Both the position numbers and the translations under genes were made by a program. The notes beneath the pieces are model-generated. The model made no database searches. It was not told where the DNA came from and saw nothing but the letters and a program-made list of their open reading frames with translations. A stretch of DNA of 25,534 nucleotides. Origin: CAYXVB01 sp964467785. Lineage in GTDB: Bacteria; Bdellovibrionota; UBA1018. Location: contig CAYXVB010000038.1 in assembly GCA_964467785.1 (NCBI GenBank), positions 1 to 25,534 of the forward strand, read 5' to 3'. This document shows, in pieces, positions 8,122 to 15,485 of this stretch (positions are counted from its first letter, which is position 1; the number at the start of each line of letters is the position of its first letter).

Positions 8122-9381
8122 TCAGGAAGCCTTTGAGTTTCCAGCTCTTTTCTTGGAGTTGAAGCGAGGATTGATTTGATAGGCGCCGTAAGTGTTGATC
8201 AACAAGTCGGGCTTTTTGAAGAAGCCGCGGGCGCGGTGGATCAGTTTGTAGATGCGTCCGTCATGGGTCACCGGATCGTAGCTGAATCCCCAGAGCCTCT
8301 CGCAAAGCGTGGCCTTGTCGACTGGCGCGTCCGCTTGCAACAAAAGAGTCAAAAGGGCTTTGACATCGGCGTCGCGCACTTCTTCGATCGGTATTCCGCA
8401 GATCAATACCGCGGCGGAGGAAAGCAGGGATCGCGTGATCACTGCGGAGACTCCGTGCAATGCTTTCAAGGAGGTGATTTGCTTTTCCTGCGCCGGCGTC
8501 AATCCAAAAGCGCTTCCGAACAGCTCCCAGATCCGGATTTTCAATACCGGATCCTCGATACGGCAGGCCCGATTCCAGGCCATAGCGGACGACTCCGGCC
8601 TGAGTCCTGCCTGAATCAGCGGGAGATAGATATATAGACTTTCCCGTTTGCGCCCTTGTTTGAAGCGACGTCGGCGGATGTCGGCATGAATGAGTAGTTC
8701 CCGGGCCGACGTAAAGTCCTTGGCTGCAATGAGGCGCTCGATCCCGGTTCTTGCGCGGGAGAAGCTGAATTCGCCGCTTAGGCTAGCGCCAAGTTCGGCG
8801 CTCAGACCTTCGATCTGATCCTGGATCCTTTTTTGATAGGAAAAGTCGCGGCGAAGCTTCGCGATTCTCTCCGCTGAGGCAAAGAACTCCAGCGCGGCCT
8901 CGACATGGCCGAGGTCCCGCTGGACTAGGCCCAGGTGGAACAAATTGCGCAACTCACCCCGCTGGTAATCAAAACCCCGCGCCAACTCGTGCGCGAGTGT
9001 GAATCGAGCCTCCGCCTCGCGAAGTGCGCCATCGAAGAACGCGGTTAGCCCGAGCTGATAGGCCCTCAGATAAGTGCTGAATTCGTTTTCCGCCCAGGCA
9101 AGGGCGTCCCAGCGGGCGACCCATCGCTTTCGCAGTGTCAGATCGAATTGCACTTCGGTCGCGATGACGGCCCATTGGAGGGCAAATGCCTTGATCTCGA
9201 GGCTGCTGCCGTTTGCGCTCTCGTCGTCGATGATCCTGGCGGCTTCGGAATAGATCGTCTGCCAGTCGTCCGATTTCGCCGCCAAGATGAGCGCGCGGAG
9301 CTCCGGGATGGCGGAGATCGCGGGATCATCCCAGTTTTCGGCATCCATCGCGTTTTCAAGCGCAATCAGCGAGGAGATCAT
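8122..9381 (-). CDS. TPR-repeat protein with C-terminal winged-helix (OmpR-like) domain; probable transcription regulator
   Basis: The 419-residue protein has no signal peptide. Residues about 100-230 are helical repeats of TPR type (LRAYQLGLTAFFDGALREAEARF; LRNLFHLGLVQRDLGHVEAALEFF). Residues about 335-405 look like an OmpR/PhoB winged helix: a helical DVKALLTLLLQ, then VDKATLCERLWG, then a recognition-helix-like GRIYKLIHRARGFF and a wing ending in NTYGAYQI. This order resembles bacterial activators that sense proteins through TPRs. The ATG abuts the stop of the upstream protease gene (TGA then ATG with no base between), with a GGGGG ribosome site in the end of that gene, so the two are almost certainly translationally coupled. 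I infer it regulates its own operon or reports on the secreted protease. Confidence 0.65.
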   Translation of the reverse strand: MISSLIALENAMDAENWDDPAISAIPELRALILAAKSDDWQTIYSEAARIIDDESANGSSLEIKAFALQWAVIATEVQFDLTLRKRWVARWDALAWAENEFSTYLRAYQLGLTAFFDGALREAEARFTLAHELARGFDYQRGELRNLFHLGLVQRDLGHVEAALEFFASAERIAKLRRDFSYQKRIQDQIEGLSAELGASLSGEFSFSRARTGIERLIAAKDFTSARELLIHADIRRRRFKQGRKRESLYIYLPLIQAGLRPESSAMAWNRACRIEDPVLKIRIWELFGSAFGLTPAQEKQITSLKALHGVSAVITRSLLSSAAVLICGIPIEEVRDADVKALLTLLLQADAPVDKATLCERLWGFSYDPVTHDGRIYKLIHRARGFFKKPDLLINTYGAYQINPRFNSKKRAGNSKAS

Positions 9382-10458
9382 TCACTTGCCCCCAGCGGCG
9401 CGCCCGTCGTCGACCGGAATGCAGTCCGGACGCGAGGGAACTTTTTCTTGCGCAATCGCTTCGAGCGGGACCGGTGAAATGTCCGCCGATCCCAGGGCCG
9501 CGCTCGAAATGACTCGGACGCCGCCCGGCGACATCGCTCCGCGAGCGTTTTTTACCGGCGGTATCACGCATTCGACGATTCCGCCGATCTTCCATTTGGA
9601 GTCGCGATCGGAGGAGGTGTAGACGACTGATCCTGAACTGCGACCTGAAGTGTGATTCTGTTCGCCACCGTCCAGGTAGAAGCGATCCTCGGCCAGGCGG
9701 GTGATCGTTCCCTGGCTGACCTGCTCGGTGGCTTCGTGGCCCGTGGTTCCGTACTGGTAGGAAAAGAAACGGTCATTGAGCTCAATCTTGCTCTGGAGTT
9801 GGGGGAGGGCTCGGAGCTGGAATGTCGGTTCCATCGCGCCTCCGCAAGGCTCGCGCGGAGTAGCGAATTCCATGACCTGCCCCTCTTTGCCTTTAGGAAC
9901 CAGCAGGATGGCATCGATCCGCTCGCCAGTCCCTTGCTGGTCGCGAAACTCGTAGGCGCGGTATTTATCCGGGTCGAGTCCAGAGTCGAGAAACGACTTT
10001 CGAATATCATTGAAATCGCGGTCCTGGAGCACGTGCCTTGACATGAGATAAATGCCGCTGCCTTGGAGCAACTCGGTGGCGCCGCCTGTCAGTACGCCGT
10101 TAGATGCGCGAAAAGCCAGCATCGATGGACGTTCCGGCGGTGTTATCGTTGCTTTTGCCTTGCCGGCATTCGCTTGAGTAGCCTGTGCGAGTTCCTGGAT
10201 TGCGGCGAGCCGGCTCATGGCTTGAGCCAGATTTTTTGCGGCGGCTCCGGAGGAGAATGTTCCGTTGTCGGAGATATAAACTGAAGGAGCATCGCTTCCG
10301 GAAGGGGTGGGAACCTGGATGGTGCTATTGCTACTGAACCAGCCCGATGAGCGCTGATAGATGATCGCGCCATCCGCGTTGGCGTTAGGGCCGATCCCAA
10401 TCGCCCCGAGAGCCGCGATAAATCTCCAGTAAGTGAGATGTCTCTTCTTACATGTCAT
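9382..10458 (-). CDS. Secreted trypsin-like (V8/S1B-like) serine protease or pseudoprotease
   Basis: With ATG 10458 the 358-residue protein begins with a Sec signal peptide (basic TCKKRH, hydrophobic core, ANA cleavage at about residue 28). ATG 10482 is an alternative start; neither has a good ribosome site. After a Ser/Ala-rich linker, a chymotrypsin-type double barrel is suggested by SRHVL (His142), IDAILLVP (Asp182), then QGTITRLAEDRFYLDGG and TSGRSSGSVVY (Ser275) followed by WKIGGIVE. The last motif aligns with the TTGGNSGSPVF of V8-like proteases, except that the oxyanion-loop Gly two residues before the Ser is Arg273. That raises the possibility of altered or lost activity. Cysteines are few. 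The gene abuts the TPR/winged-helix regulator and is preceded by an 18-bp palindrome. Confidence 0.6.
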   Translation of the reverse strand: MTCKKRHLTYWRFIAALGAIGIGPNANADGAIIYQRSSGWFSSNSTIQVPTPSGSDAPSVYISDNGTFSSGAAAKNLAQAMSRLAAIQELAQATQANAGKAKATITPPERPSMLAFRASNGVLTGGATELLQGSGIYLMSRHVLQDRDFNDIRKSFLDSGLDPDKYRAYEFRDQQGTGERIDAILLVPKGKEGQVMEFATPREPCGGAMEPTFQLRALPQLQSKIELNDRFFSYQYGTTGHEATEQVSQGTITRLAEDRFYLDGGEQNHTSGRSSGSVVYTSSDRDSKWKIGGIVECVIPPVKNARGAMSPGGVRVISSAALGSADISPVPLEAIAQEKVPSRPDCIPVDDGRAAGGK

Positions 10459-10525
10459 GCATTGAGCAGAAGCAATCGCCATTCCAGAAGGGAGTCCCCG
10501 GAGATGGGTGTTCCTGCTCAGAAAA

Positions 10526-10550
10526 ATCGCGATGTGTCCGCGCGGACACA
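10526..10550 (-). terminator. 18-bp perfect palindrome plus short T-run: terminator or operator
   Basis: TGTGTCCGCGCGGACACA (10533-10550) is a perfect palindrome. On the minus strand it is followed by TCGCGA and then five Ts, so it may terminate the bactofilin operon that ends at 10587. It also sits about 75 bases upstream of the protease start and could be an operator. Confidence 0.4.
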
Positions 10551-10586
10551 CGAAAAGCTTTGGACAGTTGCCAACTTTCTCCTGAT

Positions 10587-10967
10587 TTAGGCGTGGACGT
10601 TGGATTCGACCTGAGGCGCCGCCTGAATTCTGCCACTCGAGCACTGGCCCTCGAAGTAGCCTCCAGGCTCGACCCGGAACGAGGCCGAGCGGACGTTGCC
10701 GATGACCCGACCCGTGCGCGAGATGGTGAGGCGTCCCGCGGTGCGGATATCGCCGCGGACAAAGCCATCGATCACGAGCTCGTCGGCCTGGATGTCGCCT
10801 TCGACAGAGGAGCTTTCCGCCAGAATGACGCGGCTTCCGGGCTTGGCGTGGAGTTCGCCGCGGATCAGGCCGTGGACGCGGCAGGAGCCGTCGAGTTCGA
10901 TTTTGCCCTCGAAGCTGCAGCCTTCGCCGATCAAAGTGACAGCTGACTCAGTCCAAGTGTCGCTCAT
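10587..10967 (-). CDS. Bactofilin
   Basis: This 126-residue protein is a bactofilin (DUF583 family), a bacterial cytoskeletal protein that polymerises without nucleotide into right-handed beta-helix filaments, often at the membrane. The sequence shows the repeating short beta pattern: TLIGEGCSFEGKIELDGSCRVHGLIRGEL, then VILAESSSVEGDIQADELVIDGFVRGDIR, then LTISRTGRVIGNVRS. Short flexible ends flank this core (about residues 10-105), and the length is normal for the family. Its ATG overlaps the stop of the upstream membrane-protein gene by 4 bases (ATGA), so the two are coupled. Bactofilins commonly work with membrane-bound partners in cell shape, polarity or stalk formation; here the partner is probably the preceding gene product. 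Confidence 0.9.
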   Translation of the reverse strand: MSDTWTESAVTLIGEGCSFEGKIELDGSCRVHGLIRGELHAKPGSRVILAESSSVEGDIQADELVIDGFVRGDIRTAGRLTISRTGRVIGNVRSASFRVEPGGYFEGQCSSGRIQAAPQVESNVHA

Positions 10968-11962
10968 GGGGTGTCTCCTCCGGTGGAGCCCGGCGTTTCG
11001 CTTTGAGGTGCCGCCTCGGTTGCGGGTGCCGCGGCTCCGTCAGCTGGGTTGGCGGCCGCGCCATCGGGGGCAGCGGTTTTCCGGGGCCGGGGGGCGGACG
11101 TAGCGCCGCGCGCGGCACTAGCCGTGACCGGCAGAGTCTGATGCATGTAGAGTTTGCCGTCGGGGGTGAACACGAAGACCTCGAGCGAAGTCGGCATCGA
11201 GCCGTGCGCGCCGACGGAGAACTCGGCGTTGACCTCGCGGTAACGGCTTACCGAAAAGTACTCACCCTTGTCGGGGAGGATGAGCGAGCCTGCCGAGCCG
11301 GTGCCGAGGGCGCCCGCTGGATAAACATGGGCGGAGTCCGCGCCGCGGGCCAGGAGGACAAAGCGCCCCTGCTGAGAGCCCTGGTCATCGGCGATATACT
11401 GGAAGGCGAACTTGGCGCGCACGACGCGTCCAGAGATCGAGATCTTGGGTTGCGAAATATTGATCGGGCGGGAGTCGGGGGCGGGGATCGCTTGCGTGCC
11501 GCCGGGAAACAGGGTGAACGGCATTCCGGGGGGCTCGGCTGCGACGATTGCGCCGGGGGGGCTCACGGCCGGATGGCTGGCGGGCGCAGGGCTGGGGCCC
11601 TGGGCGACCGATGCGATCTGCTCCGGCAGGGGACTGGCCGTGGACCCGGGGGTGCCGTTTTTTGTCTCCAGCTTGGCGTGGGCGAGCTTCAGATCCTTGA
11701 GGTCACGTTCGAGCTCATGGACGCGCGAAGGGTCCGCGAGCTTGGCTTCGCGGTAAAATCTCAAAGCCAAGATGACGGATACCGCGGTCAGGAGCACCAG
11801 AGCGCCCGAAAGCCACCCGAGTTGCTTGATCCAACGCAGCGAAACCTGAAAGCTTCTTGAGGTATCGTTTTGCCGGAATACAACGACCGTCAAATTCTCG
11901 TCGCTATCCCTGGATGGGTTCTCGGAGTCGGATGGGCCATCGGGCCGATTGAGTGATGTCAT
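10964..11962 (-). CDS. Single-pass membrane protein with coiled coil and periplasmic domain, bactofilin partner candidate
   Basis: The 332-residue protein has an acidic cytoplasmic N-terminus (residues 1-45), one transmembrane helix (about 48-67), a short coiled coil (about 77-102, HELERDLKDLKLAHAKLE), a Pro/Ala-rich linker to about 165, a beta-rich domain of about 120 residues (165-285) and an Ala/Pro-rich tail. This is the layout of an envelope anchor reaching from the cytoplasm through the inner membrane. No M23 or LysM domain is visible, unlike other known bactofilin neighbours. It overlaps the bactofilin gene by 4 bases. A strong -35/-10 pair lies just upstream, leaving only about 10 bases from the -10 box to the ATG, and no clear ribosome site is present. 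I do not recognise the periplasmic domain. Confidence 0.7.
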   Translation of the reverse strand: MTSLNRPDGPSDSENPSRDSDENLTVVVFRQNDTSRSFQVSLRWIKQLGWLSGALVLLTAVSVILALRFYREAKLADPSRVHELERDLKDLKLAHAKLETKNGTPGSTASPLPEQIASVAQGPSPAPASHPAVSPPGAIVAAEPPGMPFTLFPGGTQAIPAPDSRPINISQPKISISGRVVRAKFAFQYIADDQGSQQGRFVLLARGADSAHVYPAGALGTGSAGSLILPDKGEYFSVSRYREVNAEFSVGAHGSMPTSLEVFVFTPDGKLYMHQTLPVTASAARGATSAPRPRKTAAPDGAAANPADGAAAPATEAAPQSETPGSTGGDTP

Positions 11963-11972
11963 TTCTTCGAAA

Positions 11973-12001
11973 ACATTAGCGTTTCAAAAAATAGGTGTCA
12001 A
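11973..12001 (-). promoter_or_regulatory. Sigma70-type promoter of the bactofilin operon, near-leaderless
   Basis: On the minus strand TTGACA (12001-11996) is followed after exactly 17 bases by TAATGT (11978-11973). Only ten bases separate this -10 box from the ATG at 11962, so the transcript would have a 5' UTR of only a few bases. Confidence 0.55.
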
Positions 12002-12033
12002 TTTGTGGGATAGACCGTCCGATCAGGAAATTG

Positions 12034-13881
12034 ATGAAGATTCTCTGGTTGAGTCCTCATCTTGATTCCGAACACCCGCTCGCCAGGACCTTGGCGAGTC
12101 GAGGGGTGGCGCTTTTCGTCTGCCGCGACGCGGACGAGGCCTCCAGTCTCATGCTGGTGCACGGGCGCACCGTCGACCTCGCGATCGTCCATCGCGAGGG
12201 GTTGACGGGACCCGACGACGGCTTGGGCTGGATCGAAAAGATCAAGACGGACCCTGCGCAATCCGACCTGCCGATCCTCCTCACCGCTGATGGCTGGGGT
12301 GATTCTGATTTTGCCCAACATCAGGCCAGTCCTTACGGCTGTAATGCTTACCTGCGTTGGCCGGCTACGGAAGAGCAATTGTTGGGCGTGATCCAGTCGA
12401 TCTTCCCGGGAGAAAACCTGTCTTCCGAAAGCACCAGCGTGCGGCCCGCGACCAGCATCTCGTCCGAGCCTACCGCCGGGATCAAATTGAGCAGTCTTGG
12501 CTCGAAGCCCTCGCCTCCGCCAGGTCCGCCTTCGATGGCACTTCCCTCATTGGAGCCACTGTCTGAGGCCGAGCCTTCGCTCGTCATGCAGCCGATCATG
12601 GAGGCCGGCCGCGCGCTTTCGCTTCCGGCTACGGATTCAGACGGTTTGACGCTTTCGTTTCAGCTCGACGCCCCGGAGTCAGAATTGGGGGCCATCGGCG
12701 TCCCGGCAGAGACCCCCGTGGCCGCCGAATCCGCTTTTGTCGGCACCAGCCTGGATCTCGCCGCGCTCACTTCCGCCGGGGGGACCGCGGTCAAGCTGAC
12801 GCACAACGCCTATCCGGGCGAGGCCGCACCCGCAATTTCATCTGAGCCCGAGCCCGTGCTGGGTGACTTGCCGGGCCAGGGTACCGGCATCATTTGGACG
12901 ACTCCGCAGACCCCGCCGGAATCTCTGGTGCCGGAGTCGCCGAGTCCGTCGCCGCTTGGGTCCCCTGATGCAGAAGCGCTCGCACTCGCAACCGCTCCAG
13001 TCGCGCCGCCGGATCCGGTCCAGGATCTCGCGGCTGATCCTGAGGTCGCCGCCGAGATGCCCTATCTCTTCAGCGGCACTGGCTCGGTCGGATCGAGACT
13101 GCAGGGATTCTCCGCGCAAGCCCCGGCCGCGCCCTTTGGCTTTGTCCAGGCCCTCGGTGACGCCGTCGTGCCGGGCGGTGCGGCACAGGCTCCCGATGTC
13201 GAAACTCTCAAAAAATATCTCCTGCTCCGCGAGCAGGATGTCGCGGTGCTCTCGGGACAACTTAAAGCCTCGCAGGATCAGGTAGCCGCGCTCGAGCAGC
13301 AGCTTCGTCTTGAGCATGGCCGCGCCACCGAGTTGACTCTCGCCATCGAGGAGCAGAAGCGCCGCATCGACGACTTCGATCGGGAAAAAGCCCGTTACGA
13401 AGAAAGCGCGGCAAACGAGGTCAATGACTGCCGCTTCCAGCTTAAGGCCAGGGGAGACAAGGTGCGCGCCCTCGAGTCTCAGGTCCGTGAGACGAGCTCC
13501 GAGATCGAGCGCCTCAAGGAGCGCGTGCGCGGCGACATCCGCAAGATTCGGGTCCGTGAAAAGGAGCTTGAGAATCGTCTCGAAATCCTGAAAAAGGATT
13601 CGGAGGCGCTGATCGTCGCCCGCGAGAACAAGATCGTGGAGCTCAAGCGCCGCATTGATCTCCTGGAATTCAACATGGACTTGCTGCAGGACCAGTTTTC
13701 GCGTGAAAAAGAGACCAGCGGTCGGCTCCGCGAGCGCCTCGCGCGCGCCGCCCAAGTGGTGCGCGTCGCGGGCGGGTTGCTGGATGCCCAGGCCGCCTCC
13801 GCTTTGTCCCAAGCGGTCGAAGGCGAAGCGACCCCCGTCGGAGAGGAGAGCTCGGAAGAGACCGGCAAGAAAGCCTCCTGA
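12034..13881 (+). CDS. Pseudo-receiver plus long coiled-coil protein (FrzS/AglZ-like layout)
   Basis: I start at ATG 12034 because AGGAAA lies just upstream and MKILWLSPHLD begins a receiver fold; an upstream GTG (11995) has no ribosome site. Residues 1-125 look like a response-regulator receiver with lost chemistry: the acidic pocket is replaced by SPHLD, the phosphoacceptor position in VDLAIVHREG is His53, Thr84 is kept, and the Lys in YLRWP is Trp109. Residues about 130-385 are a long Pro/Ser/Ala-rich linker. Residues about 389-590 form a continuous charged coiled coil with many Glu/Lys/Arg heptads. Pseudo-receiver plus coiled coil is the layout of the polarity proteins FrzS and AglZ of Myxococcus. 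The gene leads a plus-strand operon with the GGDEF and phosphoesterase genes and is divergent from the bactofilin operon. Confidence 0.75.
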   Translation: MKILWLSPHLDSEHPLARTLASRGVALFVCRDADEASSLMLVHGRTVDLAIVHREGLTGPDDGLGWIEKIKTDPAQSDLPILLTADGWGDSDFAQHQASPYGCNAYLRWPATEEQLLGVIQSIFPGENLSSESTSVRPATSISSEPTAGIKLSSLGSKPSPPPGPPSMALPSLEPLSEAEPSLVMQPIMEAGRALSLPATDSDGLTLSFQLDAPESELGAIGVPAETPVAAESAFVGTSLDLAALTSAGGTAVKLTHNAYPGEAAPAISSEPEPVLGDLPGQGTGIIWTTPQTPPESLVPESPSPSPLGSPDAEALALATAPVAPPDPVQDLAADPEVAAEMPYLFSGTGSVGSRLQGFSAQAPAAPFGFVQALGDAVVPGGAAQAPDVETLKKYLLLREQDVAVLSGQLKASQDQVAALEQQLRLEHGRATELTLAIEEQKRRIDDFDREKARYEESAANEVNDCRFQLKARGDKVRALESQVRETSSEIERLKERVRGDIRKIRVREKELENRLEILKKDSEALIVARENKIVELKRRIDLLEFNMDLLQDQFSREKETSGRLRERLARAAQVVRVAGGLLDAQAASALSQAVEGEATPVGEESSEETGKKAS

Positions 13882-13892
13882 CGAGCTGACAG

Positions 13893-15485
13893 ATGCCACT
13901 ATCCACGCTGACGACCCTCAACGGAAATCCCTACCGGATCCTGCTCGTGGAAGAGGATCCCAAGGAAGCGGAATTCTACTCGGAGCTCATCCGAGAGGTG
14001 GCTACCTGCCAGGTGGACGTGCTCTCGCGCATCGACAACTCGTTGGACTGGGTGGGGCGCTCAAATTATCAGCTGGTCGTCATTAACATGCCTAAGGCCG
14101 AGCCCTCCACCGAAGCGCAACCTCCCGCACGTCCCTCCCTCGAGGAGTCCTCGGGCGTGGCGGGCCTTGGAGGCCTGGGCGTCATGGAGCAGATCAAGCG
14201 CTTTAGCCCCGAGACGAGCGTGATCATCCTCTCGGATCGAGCTTCCGTGGAGCAGGCTGTCGCGGCAGTCCGCCTTGGCGCCGAGGATTATCTCAAGAAA
14301 CCTTTCAGTCCCGAAGCCTTCCAGCTCGCCGTCAAGCGCGGCCTGGACCGAAAGACCGTTTTCGGCAACGACATGGGCGCGGCCTCTCTGCTCAGTCTGT
14401 TGAACAGCTGCCAGATGATTTCGGCCACGCTCGAGCAGGAAAAAATCTTCGGCGTGATCCGCAGCTATCTCGGCCGCGAGCTGCGCAGCCCATACTCGGC
14501 GATCTACACGCTCAATGGCAACGAGCCTGAGCGCCTCGAAGTGGAAGGACTCGCGATCGACGACGTGGGCGCTCCGCAGAAGGCGATGCTGGAGATCCTG
14601 GATATCGCGCTTCAAGCCGCCAACCCTCTCTCCGGCATGGCGGTCGCCAACGAGTGGTCCCGCTTCATTGATCGCGGCCAGCTCACCCCCGGCCTTTTCG
14701 TCTTTCGTTTCAAATGCGCGGGCAAGGTGGACTACTACGCGGTCTGCCTCTCGCCGGTCCGGCCGCAGTCGGTCGAGGCCTTTGAGAGCCGACTCAAGAT
14801 CCTGCGCGCCCAGCTTGAGGTGACCGGCAAGAACATCGAGCAGTATCTCGGCGTCCAGCATCTGGTCTACGTCGACGACGCAACCGGCCTCTACAACACC
14901 CGGTACATGAACTATATCCTCGACCGCGAGATCGCGCAGGCCAAGGCGTCGAGCAAGTCTTTTGCCGTCCTGTTCATCGACGCCGACAAGTTCAAGCAGG
15001 TCAACGACGTCCACGGCCATTTGATCGGCACCAAACTGTTGAACGAGCTCGGCGAGCAGCTCAAGAACCTGACTCGCGAAAAAGACACGGTCTTCCGTTA
15101 TGGCGGCGACGAGTTCGTGGCCGTGCTTTCGCCCTGTGACCTCACGACTGCGATGACGGTGGCCGAGCGCATCCGCTACAAGATCGAGCACCACGAGTTC
15201 CTCCACAGCGAGGGAAAGAACCTGCACTTCACGGTCACGATCGGCGTGGCCATGTTTCCGGAGCACGCCTCGTCCAAGCGCGAGATCGTCGAAGTCGCCG
15301 ACCACGCCATGTTCTCCGCCAAGCGCAAGTCCCGCAATAGCGTCACGCTCGTGAGTACGCTCAAGGACGAAGGGGCCGCGGCTCCGGCCAAGCCGCCCCA
15401 ACGGCAACCGGCTCCCGGCGCGGCGCCCGCGAAAGCGCAGGAATCTCCAGCGCCCTCGGGCAAGACAGAGGGAGTCAAGAAGTGA
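13893..15485 (+). CDS. Receiver-like plus GGDEF diguanylate cyclase
   Basis: The 530-residue cytoplasmic protein begins with a receiver domain (about 14-145) that keeps the acidic pocket (VEEDP) and the Lys136 switch residue (YLKKPF). The phosphoacceptor is Asn65 (LVVINMP), and a Pro/Ser/Gly-rich insert of about 27 residues follows at once. A middle region of about 150-310 (TLEQEKIFGVIRSYL...SPYSAIYTLNGNE) resembles a GAF-type sensor. A complete GGDEF domain follows (about 325-480) with TGLYN, the metal-binding DADKFKQVND, RYGGDEF at 402-408 and an inhibitory I-site RxxD (395-398) exactly five residues ahead. It should make c-di-GMP from two GTP and be feedback inhibited. A Pro/Ala-rich tail ends the protein. 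It starts 11 bases after the coiled-coil gene and overlaps the next by 4. Confidence 0.88.
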   Translation: MPLSTLTTLNGNPYRILLVEEDPKEAEFYSELIREVATCQVDVLSRIDNSLDWVGRSNYQLVVINMPKAEPSTEAQPPARPSLEESSGVAGLGGLGVMEQIKRFSPETSVIILSDRASVEQAVAAVRLGAEDYLKKPFSPEAFQLAVKRGLDRKTVFGNDMGAASLLSLLNSCQMISATLEQEKIFGVIRSYLGRELRSPYSAIYTLNGNEPERLEVEGLAIDDVGAPQKAMLEILDIALQAANPLSGMAVANEWSRFIDRGQLTPGLFVFRFKCAGKVDYYAVCLSPVRPQSVEAFESRLKILRAQLEVTGKNIEQYLGVQHLVYVDDATGLYNTRYMNYILDREIAQAKASSKSFAVLFIDADKFKQVNDVHGHLIGTKLLNELGEQLKNLTREKDTVFRYGGDEFVAVLSPCDLTTAMTVAERIRYKIEHHEFLHSEGKNLHFTVTIGVAMFPEHASSKREIVEVADHAMFSAKRKSRNSVTLVSTLKDEGAAAPAKPPQRQPAPGAAPAKAQESPAPSGKTEGVKK

